Source of the DNA: Porphyromonadaceae bacterium UBA7176
GTDB taxonomy: Bacteria > Bacteroidota > Bacteroidia > Bacteroidales > Muribaculaceae
Direction: 5' to 3'
Assembly: GCA_002491245.1 (NCBI GenBank)
Contig: DKVO01000003.1
Span: 6,483-33,778, forward strand
DNA: 27,296 nt
Shown: positions 17,601 to 25,038 of the stretch, piece by piece
Position numbering within the stretch: the first letter of the stretch is position 1
Layout of the letters: each line of letters begins with the position of its first letter
Position numbers and translations under genes: made by a program
The notes under the pieces: generated by a model
Seen by the model: only the letters and a program-made list of their open reading frames with translations
What the model was told of the DNA's origin: nothing
Database searches by the model: none

Positions 17601-17944
17601 CCATCCACGCAGATGTGTTCAATTCGTGGAGCCCCGAGAACCCCAACTCGAATATCCCCCGGTTCCAGTTCAACGACAACTTTGCGTCATCGTCGAGCGA
17701 CCGCTTCCTCACTAACGCGTCGTACCTGAGCCTTCAGAACATCAACCTTGGCTACACTCTTCCGTCGAAGATCGCCAACAAGCTCTACCTCAAGAGCGTC
17801 CGCGTATCGTGCAGCGCCGAGAATATCTTCTACTGGAGCAAGCGTCAGGGTATGGACCCCCGTCTGTCGATGACCGGTGGTGGCAACAATGCATATTACT
17901 CGCCCATCCGTACCATTTCAGGTGGTCTTAACGTAACATTCTAA
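14693..17944 (+). CDS. SusC/RagA family TonB-dependent outer-membrane transporter
   Basis: This 1083-aa protein has a Sec signal peptide (MKKLFLLLLAVLSVSLCASA), a carboxypeptidase-regulatory-like domain (TVTGTVLDAENDEPIIGASV, about 25-100), then a TonB plug with the SusC-type segments VLIRGISSIN, PLIILDGTPF and LYGARGANGVIIITTK, and a long 22-strand-type barrel ending in SGGLNVTF. Its length is usual for the family. It imports oligosaccharides, peptides or similar ligands across the outer membrane with TonB energy, working with the SusD-like lipoprotein encoded 20 bp downstream. I chose the ATG at 14693 because it begins a proper signal peptide; an in-frame ATG at 14612 would put 27 unrelated residues in front. 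There is no N-terminal STN domain, so signalling through an anti-sigma factor is not indicated. Confidence 0.95.
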   Translation: MKKLFLLLLAVLSVSLCASAQMRTVTGTVLDAENDEPIIGASVTVGGGYGAATDVDGNFTLKVPAATTHLKVSYVGYKAQDVKIGNGPVVVRLYSDSELLDEVIAVAYGKSTRAAFTGSAAVVSSAEIEEAQVSNPLNAIKGKVAGVQMSNASGAPGADDPTVLIRGISSINAGSSPLIILDGTPFSGALQTINTNDIESMTVLKDAAANALYGARGANGVIIITTKRAKHGEATVTLDVKLGSNSRAARDYDYIKNPAMYYEAYYMSLYNLSRSGGATHANASAWANKAMFANKASIDPEEVALSAYSLGYNVYTLPGGQALIGLNGKLNPNAKLGRVVNYDGQQYYLTPDNWVDATYKNSLRQDYNLSISKGTDSGDFYFSVGYLDNEGITPCSGFERFSARLAASTQAKSWLKASVNMNYSHYDMDSYGSDEGTASSSGNPFGSASMIAPIYPLYMRDGQGNIRVDENGFLRYDYGGGANGGFERPAMTNSNPIGTSLLDKNRTTGDSFNGTGSLEVRFLKDFTITSNNSVDLLTSNGTDFSNPYYGPGVTKNGALTKTSRKVLAFTLQQLFNWSHLYGDHKVEFLAGHEFYKMRKNNLMGAMNSMFDPSNMELSGMINLVGTTSTETNYNNEGWIFRGQYDYDNRVFASASFRRDASSRFHPKHRWGNFWSAGAAWLISSEDFMSDLQWLDMLKIKASYGSQGNDNIGDFYYTNQYELVSSNGTPAIVPYLKGNETITWETQGNFNAGFEFAVLDNRLSGSFEGFYRKTSDMLYYFPLPPSFGWPGFYDNIGDMANKGIEIELHGTPIKTKDWRWDIDFNITWYKNRITRLPEERRSTTTATGERGYSNQTYFFYEGGSLYTYYIPKYAGVDDKGQSMWYMEKPILDAEGKDTGRTETTTTTQYSSATQYLCGTALAPVYGGFGTSLAYKDFDLSVNFAFQIGGQTYDGTYASMMAPPTSSGVGSAIHADVFNSWSPENPNSNIPRFQFNDNFASSSSDRFLTNASYLSLQNINLGYTLPSKIANKLYLKSVRVSCSAENIFYWSKRQGMDPRLSMTGGGNNAYYSPIRTISGGLNVTF

Positions 17945-17964
17945 CAAATATGCCTCTTACAACA

Positions 17965-19614
17965 ATGAACAAGATATATAAATCTCTACTTGCGGCGACT
18001 CTCCCCGTGTTCGCCGTTGGCCTGACGGGATGTGTGGAAGAGACATTTCCCACATCAACGGTGAGTCAGGAACAGGTGTTGGCCAATACTAAAGCGGCAG
18101 AGGCATATGCCTCGGGTATGCCTGCCTATCTTAACACGGTGTTCGTGGTTCCCAACGACCGTCACTACGACTTCGGTTATCCCTCGATGATGCACCTTCG
18201 CGATGTCATGACCGGCGATATGGCTGTTGTCGCGTCGGGTTATGACCAGTTCGCCAACTGGGAGAAGAACACATATCAGGGCGAGGAGTACATCTTCTCG
18301 CAGATGATCTGGTGGTTCTACAGCAAACTTATCCAGACCACCAACCTTACACTCGGCGCGATAGATAAGAGCACTGAGAACAAGCATCTGCAGGCTCTTA
18401 TGGGTCAGGCCTACGCTTTCCGTGCGTTTGCCTATCTTGATGCTGCCCGTATGTATGAGTATCTTCCGACCGACGGTACATCGCCTATTACACCTGAAGG
18501 TAACGACGTGACCAACTACACATTGTCGATAACGACTGAGGAGACTTCGGAGGAGGATGCTAAAAGTAATCCTCGAGTGAAACGCGATGTGATGTTTGAG
18601 TTTATCATGAGCGACCTCGACAATGCCGAAAAGTTCATAGTAGCCGAAGCCCGTTCGAGCAAGACGATGCCTGACTTGTCGGTTGTATACGGTCTCAAGG
18701 CCCGTGCCTACATGTGGGTTGAGGATTATGCCAACGCCAAAACCTATGCCCGTAAGGCTATCGATACGGCCAAGGGTGCTACCGTGCTGACCGAACAACA
18801 GTGGCTCTCCACCACCACCGGTTTCAACGATCTGTCGACTCCGTCATGGCTTTGGGGACAGCAATATGTATTGGAAGATAATGCGGTGCAGACCGGCATT
18901 ATCAACTGGACCTCGTGGTCGTCGAATGAGTATATCCCCGGTTATTCGGCCGGTGGCCCGTATATCATGATCGATGCGTCGCTCTATAATAAGATCAACA
19001 ATACTGACTTCCGCAAACGTTCGTTCGTTGCTCCTCAGGGTCATCCCCTTTCGGGTAAGGAGGTTTTTATTGATAAGGATGCTCTCCTTACTGCTGATCC
19101 CGACAACCCCGTAAAGATTGCGTCAACTCCGTACAGTTCTCTTAAAATCCGCCCGGGTAAAGGCAATATGCTTGATTATACCAAAGCATGTGTTGTCGGT
19201 GTACCTCTGATGCGTGTTGAGGAGATGTACTTTATCGAGGCAGAGGCTGCAGCCCAGATCACTCCTGCCGAAGGTAAGACCCTCATCGAGTCATTCATGA
19301 CCCAGTACCGCGATCCCCAGTTTACAGTTGTTGGCTCGACCAAGGAGCAGGTTGTCGATGCGATCTTTACCCAGAAGCGTATGGAGTTCTTCTGCGAGGG
19401 CTTGATAATGTTTGATTACAAGCGACTCAACAAGCCTGTGATCCGTAACTATGAAGGCTCTAACTACCAAAAGGACCGTGACTTCAACACAACGACTCGT
19501 CCGGCATGGATGAACTATGTGTTCGTTCGTCAGGAGGCCGACAGCAATCCTGCGTTCAAGGGCTGGAACAACCCCGACCCGACCGGTTGCTACAAGGCTA
19601 CAGAGGCTGAGTAA
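17965..19614 (+). CDS. SusD/RagB family substrate-binding lipoprotein
   Basis: This 549-aa surface lipoprotein has a signal peptide with lipobox VGLTGC and is the binding lid of the preceding SusC-like channel. SusD-family signs are the N-terminal helix region after FPTSTVSQEQV, the TPR-like GQAYAFRAFAYLDAARMYEY (about 155-174) and the C-terminal RVEEMYFIEAEAAA and KRMEFFCEGLIMFDYKRL. I start at 17965 (MNKIYKS...), which gives a standard signal peptide and leaves room after the susC stop; an ATG at 17950 would add MPLTT. The ligand cannot be deduced from the sequence. A downstream surface lipoprotein completes the likely operon. Confidence 0.95.
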   Translation: MNKIYKSLLAATLPVFAVGLTGCVEETFPTSTVSQEQVLANTKAAEAYASGMPAYLNTVFVVPNDRHYDFGYPSMMHLRDVMTGDMAVVASGYDQFANWEKNTYQGEEYIFSQMIWWFYSKLIQTTNLTLGAIDKSTENKHLQALMGQAYAFRAFAYLDAARMYEYLPTDGTSPITPEGNDVTNYTLSITTEETSEEDAKSNPRVKRDVMFEFIMSDLDNAEKFIVAEARSSKTMPDLSVVYGLKARAYMWVEDYANAKTYARKAIDTAKGATVLTEQQWLSTTTGFNDLSTPSWLWGQQYVLEDNAVQTGIINWTSWSSNEYIPGYSAGGPYIMIDASLYNKINNTDFRKRSFVAPQGHPLSGKEVFIDKDALLTADPDNPVKIASTPYSSLKIRPGKGNMLDYTKACVVGVPLMRVEEMYFIEAEAAAQITPAEGKTLIESFMTQYRDPQFTVVGSTKEQVVDAIFTQKRMEFFCEGLIMFDYKRLNKPVIRNYEGSNYQKDRDFNTTTRPAWMNYVFVRQEADSNPAFKGWNNPDPTGCYKATEAE

Positions 19615-19669
19615 TAGTAACTACGAGAGAGAAATAATTTCACAATCTCCCTAAAGCAAAATATAGAAT

Positions 19670-21220
19670 ATGAAATTCACAAAAATCATACCTGCTCTCT
19701 TCGCTTGCGCGGCCATGCTCGTTGGCAGCTCGTGCAACGAGAAGACTGAGTACGTGCCTGCAGAGTCGGCACCTCTCGAGCCTTACTACTTCACGACGAT
19801 GAACGATACTTATCGTGAACTGGTTGATGGTCAGAAGGCTTTTCAGGTGTTTATGGGTCGTGCAGACCGCGTCAAATCTAAAGAAGTATCGTTTGAAGTA
19901 TCGACCGATGCACCTGCAGATGCATTCACATTTCCCTCTTCGGTTTCGTTTGAAGAAGGGAAAGACACAGTGTCTTTCTTCGTTAAGTTTGACCTTTCCA
20001 AACTGGAGACAAAGAAAGAGTACAAACTCGACTTCAAACTTGCCGGCATCCAGAACACCCCCTATTGCTATGGCAATATGGAAGTGACCGCTATCTATAT
20101 TCCTTGGCGCAAGTTTGAGAAGAAAGGTATCTACCGCGATGGTGTGGTTACCGGTATATATACAGCTCTGGGCAAACAGTATCCTGACGGGATCCAGTAT
20201 GAAGTAGAAATCGAAGAACATCCGACAACCGATGGATTGTATCGTATCGTCAATCCTTATGGACCTGAGACTCCGTTCTCTCAATTCTTTGAACTTGATG
20301 GAGAAACCCATTATATGGTTATAGATGCCACGAATCCAAGTCGGGTTTTTGTAGAATACTTTGCTACAGGTATCATCGATCCGAGTGACGGAATGTTGTC
20401 TTTCGGTAGCTCTTCTGTCTCATTGGAAGAGGATTATACTCCGGAAGTTATCGAACAAAATGGATATTATGCAACAAATATTGATGGTATTATCAAGTAT
20501 CGGGATTTTTCATCTGATAACGAAAATCAGTTGTTCCAGTTCGGATGGGCAGGTGATCCGGGTCCTTATGTTGGTGCTGTTTGTACTAATTTCAAGGTTG
20601 TTCTCCCTGGCTATGAGGATGAGCCTGATATACCTGAATGGGAAGACCTTGGCATGTTTAACTACACTGATGGATTCCGGACTCCGTTTGCAGGTGTAGC
20701 TGAGCCGAACACTTATCCTGTGCTTGTACAGCAGAATGTGCCCGATCCTAACATCTTCCGTATTGTCAACCCCTACGGCGTAGCTTCCGGCTTCGTGACT
20801 GAGGAACCCGAAGAGAATACCTACATGGTGTTCGATACCACCAACCCCGACTGCGTGCTGATGGAAAATTACGAATCCGGTCTCAAGAAGGGTCTTGGCT
20901 TTGTTTACTTCACCACCTGGGCCGACTACTACATGCAGGAGGAAGGCGCCACTATCGACGAAATGGAAATGGAAGGTTTCGGCGGTACTTACAAGGACAA
21001 GAAGATCGTTATCCCGGCGGACAATTGCGCATATAAGGTGATAACAGCTTCCGGCAAATTCCTGAAAGCTTATGATTGCGGTGGCACAACAGATGCTTGC
21101 CTCGATATGAGCACTCCCGTTGGCGAGCCTGAAGCTGAGGTTGCTATGGCTAAAATCCGCGCAAACGAACTCAATATGAGCCGTGTTGCAAAGAAGTACC
21201 TCAAGCCTGTAAAGTTCTAA
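19670..21220 (+). CDS. surface lipoprotein with two internal repeats, third gene of the susCD operon
   Basis: This 516-aa lipoprotein (lipobox VGSSC, Cys22) lies 55 bp after the SusD-like gene, the usual place of SusE/SusF-type accessory binding proteins. An N-terminal beta domain (about 38-140) has a Calx-beta or Ig-like look (VSFEEGKDTVSFFVKFDL). Two related modules follow. Module one (about 146-312) carries YRIVNPYG and HYMVIDATNPSRVFVEY; module two (about 324-448) carries FRIVNPYG and TYMVFDTTNPDCVLMENY. DNA for module one is visibly more AT-rich than DNA for module two. The function is probably ligand binding at the cell surface together with the SusCD pair; I do not recognise a named family. 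Confidence 0.75.
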   Translation: MKFTKIIPALFACAAMLVGSSCNEKTEYVPAESAPLEPYYFTTMNDTYRELVDGQKAFQVFMGRADRVKSKEVSFEVSTDAPADAFTFPSSVSFEEGKDTVSFFVKFDLSKLETKKEYKLDFKLAGIQNTPYCYGNMEVTAIYIPWRKFEKKGIYRDGVVTGIYTALGKQYPDGIQYEVEIEEHPTTDGLYRIVNPYGPETPFSQFFELDGETHYMVIDATNPSRVFVEYFATGIIDPSDGMLSFGSSSVSLEEDYTPEVIEQNGYYATNIDGIIKYRDFSSDNENQLFQFGWAGDPGPYVGAVCTNFKVVLPGYEDEPDIPEWEDLGMFNYTDGFRTPFAGVAEPNTYPVLVQQNVPDPNIFRIVNPYGVASGFVTEEPEENTYMVFDTTNPDCVLMENYESGLKKGLGFVYFTTWADYYMQEEGATIDEMEMEGFGGTYKDKKIVIPADNCAYKVITASGKFLKAYDCGGTTDACLDMSTPVGEPEAEVAMAKIRANELNMSRVAKKYLKPVKF

Positions 21221-21246
21221 AGAAATAGACAGACATAATACTTGGG

Positions 21247-21285
21247 GCGTCCCCGGTTCGCAAAGAGCCGGGGACGCTTGTTTCT
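21247..21285 (+). terminator. rho-independent terminator of the susCD operon
   Basis: GCGTCCCCGG (21247-21256) pairs perfectly with CCGGGGACGC (21268-21277) around an 11-base loop and is followed by a T-rich run (TTGTTTCTT). It lies 27 bases after the lipoprotein stop codon. Confidence 0.9.
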
Positions 21286-21293
21286 TGGAGGAC

Positions 21294-21590
21294 GGTGCTT
21301 GCTCTTTTGGCACGGCACGGAGTGCCGCGCTCCTATCTCCGTGGAGCGGAGACTCTGTGAATAACCGCCTATGGAGCTGTAGCGACATGGGCGGACTACA
21401 GGTGTATGGAGATGGCACCGCGAAGCGCGTGCCTTGGCCCGGGCTGTGTAGGCACACACTTCGCGGTGCGTGTGGATGGGTGGTTTGTGACCACGCATGT
21501 CGCTGTGCTCCATACGTGGTTAACAGAGGAGTCTCCGCTTCGCGGAGGTTGGTGCTTGCCTTTTGGCACGGCACGGAGTGCCGCGCTCCT
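21294..21590. repeat. ~300-bp non-coding element of nested inverted repeats flanked by 40-bp direct repeats
   Basis: Two near-identical direct repeats (21294-21334 and 21551-21590, differing by a one-base indel) each contain the palindrome CGGCACGGAGTGCCG. Between them, 21338-21394 and 21491-21546 are imperfect inverted copies about 56 bases long. Inside those, 21414-21434 and 21450-21470 form a second inverted pair. The DNA or RNA could fold into one long hairpin with small side stems (CTCCG...CGGAG). No transposase or convincing gene is present; small open frames here are by-products of the repeats. It resembles a dispersed intergenic repeat or a MITE-like element, but I cannot check for other genomic copies. 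Confidence 0.75.
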
Positions 21591-21659
21591 AAGAGGCGCA
21601 AAAAGTGTTAAAAAACGAGGAGAATGTGCAATATGGTGTGTTGTATTCCGTTTTTTGCT

Positions 21660-21677
21660 TATCTTTGCTTATCTTTG
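21660..21677 (+). promoter_or_regulatory. duplicated -7 promoter box upstream of the S8 protease gene
   Basis: TATCTTTG occurs twice, at 21660-21667 and 21670-21677, within a tandem 10-bp repeat (TTATCTTTGC). Both copies match the TAnnTTTG consensus. No good -33 element is seen at the expected distance from either. The leader before the start codon at 21709 would be about 25-35 bases. Confidence 0.6.
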
Positions 21678-21708
21678 CAATGGAAAAGCATAACAAAAGG
21701 TTATCAAA

Positions 21709-23919
21709 ATGAAGAAATACGGTATATTATGCCTCGTTGGGCTCCTTTCGGCCGGAGCGGCGTCGGCACAGAGCAAAATCAATACTCGCGGCCAAATGCT
21801 TCTTGACTTGCACAAGCAAGGGAAGCTTGAATTGGTTGAAAATCTCGGAGGTGTAGAGGCATCGTCGCGTGGCGGTGAGTATATGGCAGGTGTGTTAGTT
21901 GAGACTAATTCGCAGGCATTACTCGACTCTCTCTCGGCCGAGGGCTATGAGGTGACTTATATCTCGGATAATTTCTCGATAGTAGATATGCCACTCGACG
22001 GTATCGAAACTTTGGCGGAGTCGAAGGCTGTAAAATCTTTGAGCTTCGGTGAGTATTGCGAGCCGACGATGGACGTTGCCCGAGTGCTTTCGGGTGTTAA
22101 AAGTGTGCATGAAGGTCGCAGATTAGGCGAGGATGGTAGCACTCGGCCTTATAAGGGTGAGGGTGTAATAGTAGGCATGTTTGATACCGGCTTTGATCCG
22201 AGCCATGTGAACTTCTACAACGATGACCAGTCGGTATCGCGTCTACGCTATTTTGCCCGTTTCACCGGTGCCGGAGCCTATACGGCGTACACTGGAAATA
22301 GCTGCGTATCGGCCCCTACCGACAATTCTAATGAGGACCACGGCACGCATGTGGCCGGTATTATGGGCGGTGCATATAACGGCCCCGGCGTGTATAAGTC
22401 GGAAAAGGGAAATTTAGGAAAGGATAAGGGGAGTGTGCCTCTCTATGGAGTGGCTCCTAAAGCCGATATGGCGATTGCCGCCGGTACGCTCTATAACGCA
22501 AGCATCCTCAAAGGTTTACGTCTGCTTATCGATTATGCCAAGGCTCAGGGCAAGCCTATAGCTCTCAATCTGTCGCTTGGCTCGAACTTCGGCCCTCACG
22601 ACGGAACTGAGGCTGATGTGCGAGCTCTCTCAGATCTTGGTAAGGAGGCAATAATCTGTATCGCTGCCGGTAACGATGGTGATGCATTACTCCATGCAGG
22701 TAAGACTTTCAGCAATAGCGATAAACGACTATCTGTGTTTGTAGATGGCAATAAAGGCAAGGGTAAGGCATGTATATGGGCCTCGAACAGCACGGAGTTT
22801 ACGGCAGGTTTTGCGGTGGTGAACAGCACTAACGGCGAGATCATGGCTCTTGTGAAAGCTACTCCCGGTAAATCTATCACCATAGGATCGACGGATGACA
22901 CATCGGCCGAGAATAGGACATTCCGTGATTATTTCTCGGGAACGATAACTATGAAGTCGTCGCTGGATAATTATAACAAACGCTATAATTATGATATAGA
23001 GGTCAATGGTGTAAGTCTTAAGTCTGGAAAGAATGCTTTGTTGGCTCTTGTGGTTGAAGGTTCGGCCGGACAGCGCATTGATGTATATGGTAATGAGAAT
23101 TTCGTTTTCACTGAGATAGGACATCCTGGGTATGATAAACCTGATTATAACGGTACAATCAGTTCGATGGCCTGCGGCAGCAATGTGATAGTCGTGGGAG
23201 CATATAATGCTCACCCGAGTTGGTTCTCAATAGCTGAAAATAAGCAGTATAATTACATATCCGGCTACGGAGAGGGCGCTATCGCACCTTATTCGTCGTG
23301 GGGCGAACTCCTCGACGGCCGCAAGCTTCCGCATATCTGCGCTCCGGGTTCTGGTATCTTTTCGTCGGATAACGGTTCTTTTGTTGCTGCAAATCCAAGT
23401 AAAGCCGCTGCCACTCAGATTGCGACGGCGGAGTTCAATGGAAAAACCCACTATTGGTGCATGATGCAGGGCACATCGATGGCCTGTCCATATACTACGG
23501 GTACTATGGCGCTTTGGCTTGAGGCTGACCCGAACTTGACTGTGGATAAGGCGCGTGAAATTATGGAGAATACTGCAATTCAGAAAGGTTTTACCCTGGA
23601 CACAAAATGGGGTGCAGGTAAGCTCGATGCTATTAATGGCATCAAGGAGGTGATTGCGAAGAAGAACTCAGGCATAGAGGATATAGTTGTTGGCGATGCG
23701 TTTTTCGATGTGACTGTCGAGGGCGGTTCGATCCGCGTGGACGTCGCCTCGGCAAATTCGCTCATGGCTGAGCTTTACAGCCTGTCGGGAGTGAAGGTGA
23801 CATCGGCAACGGCATCCGGCGAGAGCTTGAGCCTTAGCACCGATGGTGCAGCGAAGGGCATCTATCTGTTGCGCATGACGGCCGACGGCCGCACAGAGAC
23901 ACGCAAAGTGGTGCTTTAA
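21709..23919 (+). CDS. secreted subtilisin-like serine protease (S8 family) with T9SS sorting domain
   Basis: This 736-aa protein has a Sec signal peptide (cleavage near GAASA-QS, residue 20) and a propeptide-like region (about 21-140). Its S8 catalytic domain has the triad Asp159 (GVIVGMFDTGFD), His211 (EDHGTHVAGI) and Ser590 (MQGTSMACP), plus the oxyanion-hole Asn322 (IAAGNDGD). About 150 residues inserted between the Asn and the Ser blocks form a beta-rich domain, as in several Bacteroidetes subtilases. The final ~80 residues (from GIEDIVVGDAFFDV to GIYLLRMTADGRTETRKVVL) are a type A T9SS sorting domain, so the enzyme should act outside the cell or on its surface. The gene has its own promoter boxes and is bounded by terminators. 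All catalytic residues are present, so it is probably active. Confidence 0.93.
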   Translation: MKKYGILCLVGLLSAGAASAQSKINTRGQMLLDLHKQGKLELVENLGGVEASSRGGEYMAGVLVETNSQALLDSLSAEGYEVTYISDNFSIVDMPLDGIETLAESKAVKSLSFGEYCEPTMDVARVLSGVKSVHEGRRLGEDGSTRPYKGEGVIVGMFDTGFDPSHVNFYNDDQSVSRLRYFARFTGAGAYTAYTGNSCVSAPTDNSNEDHGTHVAGIMGGAYNGPGVYKSEKGNLGKDKGSVPLYGVAPKADMAIAAGTLYNASILKGLRLLIDYAKAQGKPIALNLSLGSNFGPHDGTEADVRALSDLGKEAIICIAAGNDGDALLHAGKTFSNSDKRLSVFVDGNKGKGKACIWASNSTEFTAGFAVVNSTNGEIMALVKATPGKSITIGSTDDTSAENRTFRDYFSGTITMKSSLDNYNKRYNYDIEVNGVSLKSGKNALLALVVEGSAGQRIDVYGNENFVFTEIGHPGYDKPDYNGTISSMACGSNVIVVGAYNAHPSWFSIAENKQYNYISGYGEGAIAPYSSWGELLDGRKLPHICAPGSGIFSSDNGSFVAANPSKAAATQIATAEFNGKTHYWCMMQGTSMACPYTTGTMALWLEADPNLTVDKAREIMENTAIQKGFTLDTKWGAGKLDAINGIKEVIAKKNSGIEDIVVGDAFFDVTVEGGSIRVDVASANSLMAELYSLSGVKVTSATASGESLSLSTDGAAKGIYLLRMTADGRTETRKVVL

Positions 23920-23941
23920 GGATAAGATTGAATAAAAAATA

Positions 23942-24008
23942 GCTCCGCATTTTCAACCCGTGCAGCGGTTATCCGTTAGCGGTGGGGTGGAAATGCGGAG
24001 CATTTTTT
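23942..24008. terminator. bidirectional rho-independent terminator between convergent genes
   Basis: Arms at 23942-23959 (GCTCCGCATTTTCAACCC) and 23984-24001 pair over almost their whole length. A T6 run (24003-24008) follows on the + strand. An A6 run (23934-23939) precedes it, which serves as a T-run for the - strand. It therefore can end both the protease transcript and the oxalate operon transcript. Confidence 0.9.
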
Positions 24009-24019
24009 ACTATATCAGT

Positions 24020-24991
24020 TTAAGCAAACGCTTTTATGGCCATGTCGGTGATCCAGATCCAGAGTGGGCATGTGGCCATGAAGAGGAGGGTGGATACGGC
24101 GAGTGAAGAGGTGCCGGTGGCTACATAGGTGTTGTAGCGGCTGGCGATGATGATGCCGGAGAAGGCCGGTGGCAGGGCGGCGCAGACAACGAGCATCTTG
24201 AGGTTGACGGGATTCATGTGGAATATGAGTCCGACAGCGAGTATGGCGAGGGGCATGACGATGAGCTTGAGGAATGTGCCCATCCATACCTGGCCATTGA
24301 GGGAGATTTTGACGGACGACAGTGTGATGCCAGCTGCGAAGACGGCTACTGAAGCGTTGGCGCCTGCGAGGAGCGTGAAGGAGGGGTCGAGGCTTGCCGG
24401 CCATTTGACGCCGCAGAGGACGAGGATGACGGCGAGGATCGGGGCCCATGCCACGGGCTGTTTGAGGGCGTTGACGACGGGTGCCCAGGGATTGGGTTTC
24501 TTGCCGCCGTTGAGTGCCTGAGCCTGGGCGTTGCCGGAGTTGAGGAGACAAAGACCGATAGGGATGCCGAGGGCGTTGACTTCGATCGATACGATGGCGA
24601 TGACGAGTCCTACGGCAGCAGATGTACCGAAGATAGGCTCGAGGACGGCGAAGCCGAGGAAGCCGATGGTCGGGGAGCCGCTGATGAGGGCCGAGATGGC
24701 GGCGTCGCCTTTTGTGTTGCCTTTATACATCCTGAATACGAAGTAGACGAGGAAAAAGCAGGCCAGAAGGACGACGAAGGATATGGCCGTGAGTTTGACA
24801 TCGGCCGAGAGCATGGCGCGGTTGGCCTTGATGATGGATACGAACAGAGCGGCCGGCAAGGCGTAGTTGAGCACGACTTTGTTCAGGATTTTGGCGTCGG
24901 CTCCTGAAAATGCGCCTTTCTTTCCCGAAAAATAACCTAATGCCATTACCACGAATATGGGGACGATGGCGTAGAGAATGATGTGTAGCAT
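24020..24991 (-). CDS. AEC (auxin efflux carrier) family permease, likely oxalate/formate transporter
   Basis: This 323-aa integral membrane protein has about ten hydrophobic segments in two halves and typical AEC features: an N-terminal IVPIFVVMALGYFSGKKGAF and VVLNYALPAALFVS, and in the second half PPAFSGIIIASRYN. AEC proteins move small organic anions across the inner membrane. It is the last gene of the frc-oxc operon, 47 bp after oxc, the position of yfdV (also AEC) in the E. coli frc-oxc operon. Oxalate uptake, possibly with formate export, is therefore the best guess, but it comes from context; malate-type substrates are also possible. The classical OxlT antiporter belongs to a different family (MFS). 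Confidence 0.88.
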   Translation of the reverse strand: MLHIILYAIVPIFVVMALGYFSGKKGAFSGADAKILNKVVLNYALPAALFVSIIKANRAMLSADVKLTAISFVVLLACFFLVYFVFRMYKGNTKGDAAISALISGSPTIGFLGFAVLEPIFGTSAAVGLVIAIVSIEVNALGIPIGLCLLNSGNAQAQALNGGKKPNPWAPVVNALKQPVAWAPILAVILVLCGVKWPASLDPSFTLLAGANASVAVFAAGITLSSVKISLNGQVWMGTFLKLIVMPLAILAVGLIFHMNPVNLKMLVVCAALPPAFSGIIIASRYNTYVATGTSSLAVSTLLFMATCPLWIWITDMAIKAFA

Positions 24992-25038
24992 ATCGGTGTT
25001 GGGGGTTGAGTGTTAGATATCATAGCCAAGAGGTGAGG

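Noticed and set aside
21294..21590. CRISPR array
   Set aside because: Only two direct copies, with a palindromic rather than spacer-like interior, and no cas genes.
21285..21806. Small open frames (about 60-108 codons) in the region before the protease gene
   Set aside because: They are built from the repeat and palindrome sequences or overlap the protease start out of frame, with no protein-like features.
24015..24551. Second minus-strand frame overlapping the AEC gene, and similar ones over oxc (25139-25483, 25682-26239)
   Set aside because: Out of frame with the well-recognised transporter and decarboxylase genes and low-complexity in composition.
24020..24991. OxlT-type oxalate:formate antiporter
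   Set aside because: The length, ten-helix pattern and motifs fit the AEC family, not the twelve-helix MFS family of OxlT.
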